From: Streptomyces sp. 840.1
Lineage (GTDB): Bacteria; Actinomycetota; Actinomycetes; Streptomycetales; Streptomycetaceae
Direction of reading: 5' to 3'
Length of the DNA: 64,000 bases
Assembly (NCBI RefSeq): GCF_003751445.1
Contig: NZ_RJUU01000001.1
Span: 5,136,001 to 5,200,000, forward strand
Shown piece after piece: positions 40,475-47,998 of this stretch. Each line of letters begins with the position of its first letter. Position 1 is the first letter of the stretch. The position numbers and the translations under genes were made by a program. Under the pieces are notes generated by a model. The model was not told the DNA's origin. It saw only the letters and a list, made by a program, of their open reading frames with translations, and made no database searches.

Positions 40475-41155
40475 TCACTGCGTGAGGCCGGGCGCGAGGC
40501 CGGCCAGACGGCAGTCGTGGTTGGGCCGGCACTGCACGGCGAGGGTCGCGGCGCGTTCCTCGGCTCCGCCGCCGCCCTTCTTCCATTCGATCTGCTGGCG
40601 CCCGTTGACGGTGACCACGTAGATGTACGCCTCGGTGATCGCGGAGGGGTTCTCGGCGAGCGCCTGCTTGAACGCGCTGGGGTAGTGGCCTTCGGTGACC
40701 GTGCCGGTGGCGTGCTGGTTCTGGTCGGCCATGCGTGACCACAGCAGTGGGTCGGGTACCTGGCCGGAGACGGACGCCCAGTCGGCGTACGTGGTCTCCT
40801 TGGTCATCCACGCTCCCATGCCCGCGAGCTGCTGGTCACGGTCGGTGTCGCGGGTGTCGTACGACCAGAGCATCGCCGCTGCCGCCTTGGCGAAGGCGAC
40901 CGGTTCGCTGATCTGCGGTGGCTTGGGCACCGAACCTGACCCGGTCGCGGGTTCCGGGGTGGCCTCGGAGGGTGAGGAACTGCTCGACGGGGACGGTGCG
41001 TCGGTGTTCTGGTCGTGCTCGCTGCGGCCGGTGAACCAGGCGGTGGTGGCGGCGATGATGAGCAGCGCGGTGATGAACAGGGCGACGATCGTGACGCGCT
41101 TATTGGCCGACCAGGTCACGCCGTACCCGGGCAGGGAGGGGAATCGTTTCTGCAT
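40475..41155 (-). CDS. VirB8-like bitopic conjugation protein
   Basis: A protein of 226 aa. ATG 41155 overlaps the previous stop (TGATG). It has a short cytoplasmic N-terminus (QKRFPSLPGYGVTWSANKR), one membrane helix (VTIVALFITALLIIAATTAWF, ~22-42), a Ser/Pro linker and a ~150-residue extracytoplasmic domain (AFAKAAAAMLWSYDTRDTDRDQQLAGMGAWMT...AYIYVVTVNGRQQIEWKKGG). The layout matches the NTF2-fold VirB8/TcpC scaffold of type IV systems. Confidence 0.82.
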   Translation of the reverse strand: MQKRFPSLPGYGVTWSANKRVTIVALFITALLIIAATTAWFTGRSEHDQNTDAPSPSSSSSPSEATPEPATGSGSVPKPPQISEPVAFAKAAAAMLWSYDTRDTDRDQQLAGMGAWMTKETTYADWASVSGQVPDPLLWSRMADQNQHATGTVTEGHYPSAFKQALAENPSAITEAYIYVVTVNGRQQIEWKKGGGGAEERAATLAVQCRPNHDCRLAGLAPGLTQ

Positions 41156-41478
41156 CAGTGGATCTGCGACCCCAGGTTGCTGAAGAACGCCACGATTCCG
41201 TTGGCGGCGCCGAGGCCGAGCGCGGCGCCGGCGGCCACGGTCGCACCTTTCTTTCCGTTGGCCTCGGCCTGGTGGCCACCGGTGTGGTGGCCCCAGGCCC
41301 ACACGCCGAGGGACACGGCCAGAGCGCCGACGACGGCCACGATGCCGAAGAGATTGATCGAGTTGACGACGTTCTTCAGCACGGCCAGGCCGGGGAGGCC
41401 GCCGCCCTTGGGGGAGATGCCTGGGTCGTAGGCGAGGAAGACGACGGCGCGGTCTGCAAGAGGTATGGGTATGGGTAT
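41155..41478 (-). CDS. DUF6112-like small membrane protein, apparent ATA start
   Basis: A perfect AAGGAG stands seven nt before ATA 41478, giving PIPIPLADRAVVFLAYDPGISPKGGGLPGLAVLKNVVNSINLFGIVAVVGALAVSLGVWAWGHH. The first canonical codon (GTG 41382) would drop 32 residues including LADRAVV..G.SP...GLPG, which I recall as typical of this family of ~100-aa two-helix proteins. A second hydrophobic segment (GATVAAGAALGLGAANGIVAFF) follows. Length would be 107 aa, normal for the family. It is likely the small VirB2-like membrane subunit of the channel. Confidence 0.8.
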   Translation of the reverse strand: MPIPIPLADRAVVFLAYDPGISPKGGGLPGLAVLKNVVNSINLFGIVAVVGALAVSLGVWAWGHHTGGHQAEANGKKGATVAAGAALGLGAANGIVAFFSNLGSQIH

Positions 41479-41612
41479 GGCAGGGCTCCTTGCGGGCGCG
41501 GGCCGGGCAGAGGCCGGCGGAGAGAGATGAGCGAAGGGGGGAGTGGCGCGCGGGCCGCGAGAGGAGGGCCCGGCTCGGGGCCGCCCGGGTTGTGCCTGGG
41601 CGGCATGCGGCG

Positions 41613-42737
41613 TCAGAGGACGCGGCGCGCGGCGAGGATGTCCCAGTCCTTGATCGCAGTGATCCGGGTGGGCTTTGATGTGCGTGGTGCCTCGATGACG
41701 AGGCCCTCGCCCATGTACATCCCGACATGCTCGGGCCGGGCGGCGGTACCGCGGCTGAAGATCAGGTCTCCGGGCTTGAGGTTCTTCGCCGAGACGGCTT
41801 TACCCTCGTTGACCTGCGTGTACGTGGTGCGGGTGAGCTTGACGTCGGCATGCGCGTACGCCTGCTGCATCAGCGAGCTGCAGTCGCAGCGCTTCATCGG
41901 GTCGGGGCCGTGGGCGTCGGTGCAGGACCCGCCCCACTGGTAGAGCGTGCCGAGCTGGTGCATGGCCCATTCGATGGCCGCGCGAGCCTTGGGGTCGGCG
42001 TCCTTGGGGATCTTGTATCCCTTCGGCACCTTGCCCTCGGGGATCCGCCCGAAGGACGTACCGTCCTTGCCCGGTGTGCAGCTGCCGGCGCCGGACGCCG
42101 GCTCCGTGTCCTTGTCCTTGGCGGGCTCGTCCTTGCCGGCGTTCGGGAACGTCTTGGCGATGGCCTTTTGCAGCGCGGTGGCGAGGTCCTCCCACTGTGC
42201 GTACGCGTCCGGGTAGCCGGAGCGCTGCACGGCCTGCGCGGCCTGGGTGACGTTCATCTGCTGCCAGCCGTTGACCTTGAGCAGATGCTTGTAGAACTGC
42301 TCGGACGCGTACACCGGGTCACGGATCTGCTGCGCGGTGCCCCACCCCTGGCTGGGGCGCTGCTGGAAGAGACCGAGGGAATCGTGGTCTCCGGAGCTGA
42401 GGTTGCGCAGCCGCGACTCCTGAATCGCGGTGGCGATGGCGACGATCTGGCCCTTCGCAGGCACGTCGAGGCTCAGGCCGGTGGCCACGATGGTCTGGGC
42501 GTTGGGGATCTGCTCGGCCGGAAGGTCCAGGCCCTGGATGTGGATGTCCTTGCCGGAGGCACCGTCGAGGATTTTGGTGACTTCCTTGGTCACCTCGGCG
42601 GTGTCGAGGCCGGTCAGGCATCCGCTGAATGAAGCGGTGGTCGCGGCTTCGCTGGAGGACGCCATCATCATGGCGGTGCCGGAGAGCAGTAGGGGGGATA
42701 GGAAGACGACGCCGATGCCGGCGACTATGCCCTTCAA
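41613..42737 (-). CDS. Bifunctional cell-wall hydrolase: lytic transglycosylase-like plus NlpC/P60
   Basis: A protein of 374 aa from TTG 42737 (KGIVAGIGVVFLSPLLLSGTAMMMASSSEA, signal anchor). Residues ~95-180 (IVAIATAIQESRLRNLSSGDHDSLGLFQQRPSQGWGT) form a VirB1/SLT-like lysozyme fold with the catalytic Glu in QESRL. The C-terminal NlpC/P60 domain has catalytic Cys in CDCSSLMQQAY (~285) and His in PEHVGMYMG (~340). It should cut peptidoglycan locally for the mating channel. It is the first gene of the minus-strand transfer operon. Confidence 0.92.
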   Translation of the reverse strand: MKGIVAGIGVVFLSPLLLSGTAMMMASSSEAATTASFSGCLTGLDTAEVTKEVTKILDGASGKDIHIQGLDLPAEQIPNAQTIVATGLSLDVPAKGQIVAIATAIQESRLRNLSSGDHDSLGLFQQRPSQGWGTAQQIRDPVYASEQFYKHLLKVNGWQQMNVTQAAQAVQRSGYPDAYAQWEDLATALQKAIAKTFPNAGKDEPAKDKDTEPASGAGSCTPGKDGTSFGRIPEGKVPKGYKIPKDADPKARAAIEWAMHQLGTLYQWGGSCTDAHGPDPMKRCDCSSLMQQAYAHADVKLTRTTYTQVNEGKAVSAKNLKPGDLIFSRGTAARPEHVGMYMGEGLVIEAPRTSKPTRITAIKDWDILAARRVL

Positions 42738-43261
42738 TCCGGCCTGCCTCCCGGCAGACGGTCAGTGGCCGGTGGACGGGGGGCGGGCAGGGGAGGGTAG
42801 AGCGATGTCACAAGCGTGGTCCTTGGTAAGGTCCCGGCGGCGCGTGCGTCGTTGAGGAAAGGCGCGACGGCCGGGGTGGTGGGTAGGTCGGGGCCCGGGT
42901 GCATGGGTGCGAGTTGCCGCTCGCACCGGCACGGGGCGTCGGGTCAGGTGTGCCAGGACATGGGAAATCTCCGTGAAGGCAGGGACGGGGATGTGCCATC
43001 GACGGTGTTCGTCGGGCAGTTCCAAAACAGTAGGGGCGGATCCCCGGTTGCCGAAATCGTCTCTGATCAAGGCCCCATTCTGGGGTTTTCGGCGTCGATA
43101 GCGCTCAACCGGGGATCGTGCCCTACAGTTTTGGCTCCTCCCCTCGCCTCCCCGCTGCGCGGACCGCGGAGCCTTCTTGCCCGCATTCGGTCCAATGGGT
43201 CTCATCCAGGCGAGCCGGAGCGTCTATCCCCCCGCCTCCCGAACCGAATTGGGGTACCTCT
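42738..43261. promoter_or_regulatory. Divergent intergenic region between transfer operon and plus-strand genes
   Basis: About 520 bp separate divergent genes, with no convincing coding frame. It contains an inverted repeat at 42906-42927 (arms GGTGCGAG and CTCGCACC, 6-nt loop). Two separated half-sites of the element's palindrome are also present: ATCCCCGGTT at 43040-43049, followed by GCCGAAA-like centre bases, and AACCGGGGAT at 43107-43116, preceded by a GATAGC hexamer. Promoters for both directions are expected here. Confidence 0.6.
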
Positions 43262-44017
43262 TTGCCTTTTTCCCTGCACCAGGGCGACGCACTCGGCGTC
43301 CTCGCCGAGCTGCCGGACAACTGTGTCGACTCCGTCATCACCGATCCGCCGTACAACAGCGGCGGGCGGACGGCGAAGGAGCGCACGAGCCGGTCCGCGA
43401 AGCAGAAGTACACCTCCGCCGACGCCGGGCACGAACTGCCTGACTTCACAGGCGAAAACATGGACCAGAGGAGCTACGGCTTCTGGCTGACCCAGATCAT
43501 GACTGAGGCGCACCGGCTCACCAAGGTCGGCGGGACCGCCCTCCTCTTCACTGACTGGCGACAGCTCCCCATCACCACGGACGCCATCCAGGCCGCCGGC
43601 TGGCTCTGGCGTGGGGTGCTCGCCTGGCACAAGCCGCAGGCCAGGCCGCAGAAGGGGCGCTTCACCCAGAACTGTGAATTCATCATCTGGGCCAGCAACG
43701 GGCCGATCGACGCGGCCCGTAACCCCGTCTACCTGCCCGGCCTCTACAGTGCTTCGCAGCCCAGCGGCAAGGCACGGCAGCACATCACGCAGAAGCCCGT
43801 CTCCGTCATGCGTGAGCTGGTGCAAATCGCTCCGCCGGGTGGCACGGTGCTGGACTTCACCTGCGGATCCGGCTCGACCGGAGTCGCGGCCCTGCTGGAG
43901 GGCCGTGACTTCATCGGTGTCGAGAAGAGCCAGACGTACGCCGAGATCGCTGCCGACCGGTTGACCGAAGCACTGCAGCAGAGCCTCACCCAGGATGACT
44001 TGACCCTCACGGTCTGA
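43262..44017 (+). CDS. DNA methyltransferase of the DPPY (N4/N6, beta-type) class
   Basis: A protein of 251 aa from TTG 43262 (PFSLHQGDALGVLAELPDNCVDSVITDPPYNSGG); a GTG at 43118 would add 48 low-complexity residues. Catalytic motif IV DPPY is at residue ~28. Motif I (LDFTCGSGSTGVAALLEGRDFIGVEKS, ~196) is C-terminal, giving the beta permutation, with RQHITQKPVSVMRELVQIAPPGG before it. It would methylate adenine N6 or cytosine N4. No nuclease partner is present, so it is probably an orphan enzyme. The divergent promoter region is shared with the transfer operon. Confidence 0.92.
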   Translation: MPFSLHQGDALGVLAELPDNCVDSVITDPPYNSGGRTAKERTSRSAKQKYTSADAGHELPDFTGENMDQRSYGFWLTQIMTEAHRLTKVGGTALLFTDWRQLPITTDAIQAAGWLWRGVLAWHKPQARPQKGRFTQNCEFIIWASNGPIDAARNPVYLPGLYSASQPSGKARQHITQKPVSVMRELVQIAPPGGTVLDFTCGSGSTGVAALLEGRDFIGVEKSQTYAEIAADRLTEALQQSLTQDDLTLTV

Positions 44018-44102
44018 GGCATCGTCTGCTGCGCGTCGTGGCGCGGCTCGGAGTGTGCTCTGTATGCGCCCGCTCGTGCCGCGCGCAGCGTTATAGCAGC
44101 CA

Positions 44103-44127
44103 AGTCCCGGTTACCGAAACCGGGGAT
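44103..44127 (+). promoter_or_regulatory. Directional palindrome, copy 2 (upstream of the DUF4913 gene)
   Basis: Arms AGTCCCGGTT and AACCGGGGAT around ACCGA. The left arm has two changes from the consensus; the right arm is exact. The centre TTACCGAAA points toward the gene at 44190, as in the other copies. A TATAGC hexamer lies ~9 bp upstream, in the same relative place as CATAGC at copy 3. It probably overlaps the transcription start and acts as an operator. Confidence 0.65.
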
Positions 44128-44189
44128 TCTCAGGATGGTAGGAGCCGTAATTCACGCCCTATGGCTGCGGCTCAAGGAGGCCCCTTTTC

Positions 44190-44849
44190 GTGCCTGAATC
44201 CATAAATCCCCCGGACGACGGGGAGACGGAACCGGTCCGGCTTCCGGACTCCGAGCTGGAAAGCATCGAGGCGAGCGTCCGCAAACTGTTGGATCAGTCC
44301 GCGGAGCAGGCCCGCCAGCTCGACAGCCTCGCCTCCGAGCCACCTCCTGCGGACTTGCCGTTCGGCGCCTTCGGGATGCCGGGCATGTCAGGGTTCGGGG
44401 GCCTGCCGTCTCCGGCAGCCCCGCCCGAGGCCCGCCCGATCCTTGAACTGGAGGGCGAGGAGTACGAGGACGAACTGGACTCCCTGTCCGACTGGGTGGA
44501 TGACTTCCTCGTCCGGGTCTACGGGGCGGAGGTCACGACCGCCGCGCCGTGGTGCGAACAGTGGCAGGAACACGCGGATGTGGTCGCCTGGCTCCATGCC
44601 CTCTGGCTGGCTTACCAGCAGCACACGGATCCGGAGGCGGGTCCGGCCGGTCTGTTCGTCTGGCACCGGGACTTCCTCACGCACGCCATGGCCACCGTGC
44701 GAGCGGCCGGAGGCCCGCTGTCCGCGTGCATGACCGACCCGGACCGGTCCTCGCACCGCCTGCTGCCCGGCCCGCCGCCCTCGAACCGGACCACCGCCAC
44801 GGCCGAAGAGCCCGAGGAGAACAGCGAGCCCGGCCAGGCCGACGGATGA
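44190..44849 (+). CDS. DUF4913-domain protein
   Basis: A protein of 219 aa from GTG 44190, with AAGGAGG nine nt upstream. It has an acidic N-terminus with a helix (SELESIEASVRKLLDQSAEQARQL), then a Gly/Pro/Met stretch. From ~95 a DUF4913-like domain follows: LSDWVDDFLVRVYGAEVTTAAPWCEQWQEHADVVAWLHALWLAYQQHTDPEAGPAGLFVWHRDFLTHAMATVRAAGGPLSACM. This domain is common on actinobacterial plasmids, and its function is unknown. The stop overlaps the next start (ATGA). Confidence 0.82.
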   Translation: MPESINPPDDGETEPVRLPDSELESIEASVRKLLDQSAEQARQLDSLASEPPPADLPFGAFGMPGMSGFGGLPSPAAPPEARPILELEGEEYEDELDSLSDWVDDFLVRVYGAEVTTAAPWCEQWQEHADVVAWLHALWLAYQQHTDPEAGPAGLFVWHRDFLTHAMATVRAAGGPLSACMTDPDRSSHRLLPGPPPSNRTTATAEEPEENSEPGQADG

Positions 44850-45331
44850 CGGGCCACGAGGACCGGCCGGCCTTCGGTCTCTCCTTCGACCCTCGCGCCT
44901 TGACCGACCTCCTCCAAGCCCCCAGCGACATCCGGGACCTGGCCCTCGCCCAGCTCCAGGACGTGGTCAACGCACGTCTCTCCGGCACCAAGCTCACCCG
45001 CGACCTTGTCGGATGCCGCAAGGTCTACATCGATCACCGCAACGCCTGGCGCATCGTCTACGCCCAACGGCCGGCGCCCGCGAACTCCACCCACACCACC
45101 GAGATCCACGTCGTGGCGGTACGTCCGCGCGAGGCACACGACGTGTACGACACCGCCCGTGCCCGCCTCGGCATCAGGCGGCACCCGCTCGGAGAGCGCA
45201 CCCACGCCGCTCGCACCCGCTCACCGCAGCTGACCACGCGCCAGCCCATACCCAAGCCCGGTCCGCCGCCCCATGCGATGCCCGGCCTTCCCCGACCCGC
45301 CTCCCCAACCATGAAGGGCCCCGTTCGTTGA
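44846..45331 (+). CDS. RelE/ParE-like protein
   Basis: A protein of 161 aa from ATG 44846 in an ATGA overlap. Residues ~10-105 (SFDPRALTDLLQAPSDIRDLALAQLQDVVNARLSGTKLTRDLVGCRKVYIDHRNAWRIVYAQR...EIHVVAVRPREAHDVYDTARARL) have the helix pair, beta sheet and R..Y/W RIVY pattern of the RelE/ParE fold. The C-terminus is a Pro/Arg tail. Such proteins can be ribosome-dependent toxins. The upstream DUF4913 gene could be a partner, but it does not look like a standard antitoxin. Confidence 0.65.
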   Translation: MTGHEDRPAFGLSFDPRALTDLLQAPSDIRDLALAQLQDVVNARLSGTKLTRDLVGCRKVYIDHRNAWRIVYAQRPAPANSTHTTEIHVVAVRPREAHDVYDTARARLGIRRHPLGERTHAARTRSPQLTTRQPIPKPGPPPHAMPGLPRPASPTMKGPVR

Positions 45332-46032
45332 CGCAGTTCCCCACCCTGATCGACCAGGTTGCCGCCGCCGTACTGGCGCCGACCGAGATCACCGAGAACC
45401 CGCACCACCGCGCCATCCTCGACCTGTTCGTCGAAACCCAGGACCTCGACCGTCAGCTCGCCGAGCTGGCCGCCGCAGACCTGCCCGGGGTCAGCGCCGG
45501 CGAGCAGCTGGACACGCTGACCGACCTGCTCGTCGAGCGCATGGCAGCGGGTGCCGAGCTGAGCGCACTGCTGTCCACCTCCTGCTGCTGCGCCCTCGCC
45601 TTCGAGCCCGAACCGCCGGGTGAGTACAACCCGCCGGAGGACGAGGAGCCCGACTTCGACCCGGACTTCGAGGACTTCGACGACTTCGAGCACCTCGAGG
45701 GCATGGACGACTTCGACGACCTCCCCGAGGAGGCGGTCGAGGAATTCCTGTCCTGTCCCAGCCGCCCGGAGACCATCGTCCACGCCTGCCTCGATGTCTT
45801 CGACGCCCACGACGCCCCGGAGTACGTCAGCTCCGCGGAACTGGTCGAACGCCTGCGTGAACTGCCCGGTCACGCCGATACGCGCTGGCGCTACGCCGAC
45901 CTCAACGCGTTGCGGCTGTCCCTGATCCTGCGACGTTCCTACGGCGTCCAGTCCCACAGGCCGCGGGCGGCCGACGGCAGTCGCTACCGGGCGTTCCGGC
46001 ACGCGGACCTGCTGGCCGCCCTCGCGGGCTGA
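45328..46032 (+). CDS. Hypothetical protein with strongly acidic segment, 234 aa
   Basis: TTG 45328 overlaps the previous stop in TTGA. The N-terminal helices (TQFPTLIDQVAAAVLAPTEITENPHHRAILDLFVETQDLDRQLAELAAADL) are followed by CCC and an Asp/Glu/Phe-rich stretch of ~45 residues (EDEEPDFDPDFEDFDDFE...). A C-terminal helical domain (PETIVHACLDVFDAHDAPEYVSSAELVERLRELPGHADTRWRYADLNALRLSLILRRSYGV) resembles a winged helix and ends HADLLAALAG. The acidic part may mimic DNA or bind basic partners (inference). Confidence 0.75.
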   Translation: MTQFPTLIDQVAAAVLAPTEITENPHHRAILDLFVETQDLDRQLAELAAADLPGVSAGEQLDTLTDLLVERMAAGAELSALLSTSCCCALAFEPEPPGEYNPPEDEEPDFDPDFEDFDDFEHLEGMDDFDDLPEEAVEEFLSCPSRPETIVHACLDVFDAHDAPEYVSSAELVERLRELPGHADTRWRYADLNALRLSLILRRSYGVQSHRPRAADGSRYRAFRHADLLAALAG

Positions 46033-46037
46033 CCCCG

Positions 46038-46532
46038 CTGACGCACCCCGCCCTTGCGCAGACCCGCCTGGTGACGGCGGCGGACGGGGACCTGGTCGCC
46101 GCCTTCCACGCGCAGTGCTCCGAGGCACACCTGCTGCGCCGCTGGGGCCGAACCAGCCTCCTGCCGCGTGACCTGGCACGGCTGCTCGACCAGGCGAGAT
46201 GCTGGATCGGACTCGGCGCTGACGGGCGGCCACTGGCCCTCGTCTGCGTCGGGCCCGTCAGCCGGGAGCCAGGCGTCGCCGACCTGGGACTGCAAGTCGC
46301 CGACGACCACCACCGCCAGGGCATCGGCACGGCCCTCGCCTGGCAGGCGTCAGCCGTCGCCCGCGCACGCGGAGCGCACACCCTCACTGCGTTCACGCAG
46401 GCATCCAACACGGCCATGCTCCGCCTCATGAACAGGCTGGGCCCGGCCCGGCACACCCGCGACGGCGCGTACGTCGAGGTCCGCGTCGCTCTGGACGCGT
46501 CCGCTCCCGGTCCAGAAATCCCTCCGCCCTGA
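46038..46532 (+). CDS. GNAT-family N-acetyltransferase
   Basis: The GNAT core is clear: RCWIGLGADGRPLALVCVGPVSREPGVADLGLQVADDHHRQGIGTALAWQASAVARARGAHTLTAFTQASNTAMLRLMNRLG, with the acetyl-CoA loop HHRQGIG. The first canonical codon is GTG 46071, inside strand 1. The frame extends to CTG 46038 (THPALAQTRLVTAADGDLV), six nt after the previous stop, restoring the first strand. That gives 164 aa. The substrate is unknown. It follows the acidic protein gene as a coupled cistron. Confidence 0.8.
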   Translation: MTHPALAQTRLVTAADGDLVAAFHAQCSEAHLLRRWGRTSLLPRDLARLLDQARCWIGLGADGRPLALVCVGPVSREPGVADLGLQVADDHHRQGIGTALAWQASAVARARGAHTLTAFTQASNTAMLRLMNRLGPARHTRDGAYVEVRVALDASAPGPEIPPP

Positions 46533-46675
46533 CCGTTCCCCGCCGCGCCGGCCCACCCGGCACCGTGCCCGCAACACCTCTGCCCCCGGCCTTTCCCGCC
46601 GTTTCCCATCCCCGCCGCTGAACGGCGCCCCGCGCCACGCGCACGGCGCCCAGGCGTCATCGAACGAAAGCCGCG

Positions 46676-47395
46676 ATGCCCAACTACGAACCCGACTTCC
46701 GTCTCGACGGATACGAACCCGTCAACAGCCATGTCTCCGACCAGTTCTGGCTGCGTATCGGCATCGAGCAGGACCAGCTGACCGTGCTCGCCGAACACCA
46801 CAGTGCCGACGCCAGGCATAGCTTCTTCGTCATGCACAACGGGGCCGTCACCTGGGGAATCCCCGGGGAACCGCAGATCGCCGCCCTGCACCTCAAGCGT
46901 GACCCGGAGACCCACACCTTCCGCTTCGCCAGCGAGATGCTGCCGCTTCCGTCCATGGCGCAGTCCTGGCTCGTCGCCCGCGGCTGCCCCGAGGAGGAGG
47001 TACTCCTGCCCGACGGTATGGGCACCGCCCCCGCGAACGACGCCACCCGCGCTCTGGAGAAGCGTCTGCGCCGTGACGGCGACCACTTCGCGCTGATCAC
47101 CAGCTACACGTCCGACAGCGAGCCGATCGAGACCACCGTGCTACTGCGGGCCCTCGACGAGAAGGCGGCGCCACCCTTCCGCGTGCTGCTGGAAGAGGTC
47201 GACAACGACGCATGGACACACACGCTGCGCGAAGGCGGCTTCCAGACGTTCGAGGCCGCCACCCAGTGGTGGGAAGCGTACTGGAGCGGTGAAAAGCCGC
47301 CGCTACCCGCGGCATCACCTGCGGCCCGGCACACCACAGTTGCGGCCCCCGGCGTGCCGACCCGCCCCGCACCGCCGCGCGGACAGAGCCGCTGA
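46676..47395 (+). CDS. Hypothetical protein, 239 aa
   Basis: It starts at ATG 46676 (PNYEPDFRLDGYEPVNSHVSDQFWLRIGIEQDQLTVLAEHHS). The alpha/beta sequence MHNGAVTWGIPGEPQIAALHLKRDPETHTFRFASEMLPLPSMAQSWLVARGCPEEEVLLPDGMG is followed by FALITSYTSDSEPIETTVLLRALDEKAAPPFRVLLEEVDNDAWTHTLREGGFQTFEAATQWWEAYWSG and a basic tail. I do not recognise the family. The preceding 143 bp hold no gene. Confidence 0.75.
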   Translation: MPNYEPDFRLDGYEPVNSHVSDQFWLRIGIEQDQLTVLAEHHSADARHSFFVMHNGAVTWGIPGEPQIAALHLKRDPETHTFRFASEMLPLPSMAQSWLVARGCPEEEVLLPDGMGTAPANDATRALEKRLRRDGDHFALITSYTSDSEPIETTVLLRALDEKAAPPFRVLLEEVDNDAWTHTLREGGFQTFEAATQWWEAYWSGEKPPLPAASPAARHTTVAAPGVPTRPAPPRGQSR

Positions 47396-47480
47396 ACTCC
47401 CGCCAACACACACTTTTCTCTCTTCTAGGCCGGCGGAATGCCGTGAAACCCGTGTGAGGCGGCGCGGAACATAGCACGCA

Positions 47481-47505
47481 ATCCCCGGTTACCGAAACCG
47501 GGGAT
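47481..47505 (+). promoter_or_regulatory. Directional palindrome, copy 3 (upstream of the SH3 protein gene)
   Basis: Exact core arms ATCCCCGGTT and AACCGGGGAT around ACCGA, extendable by one base pair each side. The centre TTACCGAAA points toward the gene at 47591. A CATAGC hexamer lies ~8 bp upstream, compatible with a -10 element. The core is identical to copy 1 read on the minus strand. Confidence 0.7.
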
Positions 47506-47590
47506 TCTGCGGACTCTTGTTCTCAGCCCGTACGGCCTCCGCCTGGGGCCATTTCCGCATTCCCGCTCCATCGCCAGTTAGGACAACCTC

Positions 47591-47938
47591 GTGCGCATTC
47601 ATCGCGTTGCCACTGCCGCAGCGGTCTGTGCGGCCGTAGCGCTGCCCGCCGTCACCGCTACGGCCGCCCACGCCGCAGTTCCAGGCACCGTCGCTGTCTC
47701 CACCTCGTGTCACAAGACAGGCCCTTACGAGATGCACGGGACTAGCGCGGTCACCATCCGCTCGAAGGCGTCGTCGAATTCGACCGCCGTCGGAGTTCTC
47801 TACCGGCGCCACAAGTTCACCGTCCACAAGAAGACCAAGACCGGCTCGTGGGTCCACATCACGGACAAGAAGACCGGTGTAGCGGGCTGGGTGTCCGGCA
47901 CGTACGTCTACCGGACCGTCTATATGTGCCTGGACTAA
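47591..47938 (+). CDS. Secreted SH3b-like protein, 115 aa
   Basis: It starts at GTG 47591. A Sec signal peptide (RIHRVATAAAVCAAVALPAVTATAAHAA, cleavage ~29) precedes an SH3b-type beta barrel (TSAVTIRSKASSNSTAVGVLYRRHKFTVHKKTKTGSWVHITDKKTGVAGWVSGTYVY) with Cys near both ends that may form a disulfide. SH3b domains often bind cell wall. It is transcribed from the unit carrying palindrome copy 3, so it may be regulated with the conjugation genes. Confidence 0.87.
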   Translation: MRIHRVATAAAVCAAVALPAVTATAAHAAVPGTVAVSTSCHKTGPYEMHGTSAVTIRSKASSNSTAVGVLYRRHKFTVHKKTKTGSWVHITDKKTGVAGWVSGTYVYRTVYMCLD

Positions 47939-47998
47939 CCCGCCACGCCCCAGTTTCCAATTCTGTACCGGATTCCTCGACATGAAGGGAGCCACGCT

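Noticed and set aside
41462-41480. Triplicated TACCCA-type repeat as a regulatory repeat
   Set aside because: It is explained as the codons for PIPIP at the start of the DUF6112-like gene, read from ATA.
42762-43205. Possible minus-strand gene in the divergent intergenic region
   Set aside because: Arg/Pro/His-rich composition, no ribosome-binding site, and it spans the palindrome half-sites and a hairpin.
45640-45730. Asp/Glu/Phe-rich stretch as a tandem repeat locus or CRISPR-like array
   Set aside because: It is an in-frame acidic segment of a coding gene with irregular units. No repeat-spacer structure exists here or elsewhere in the window.
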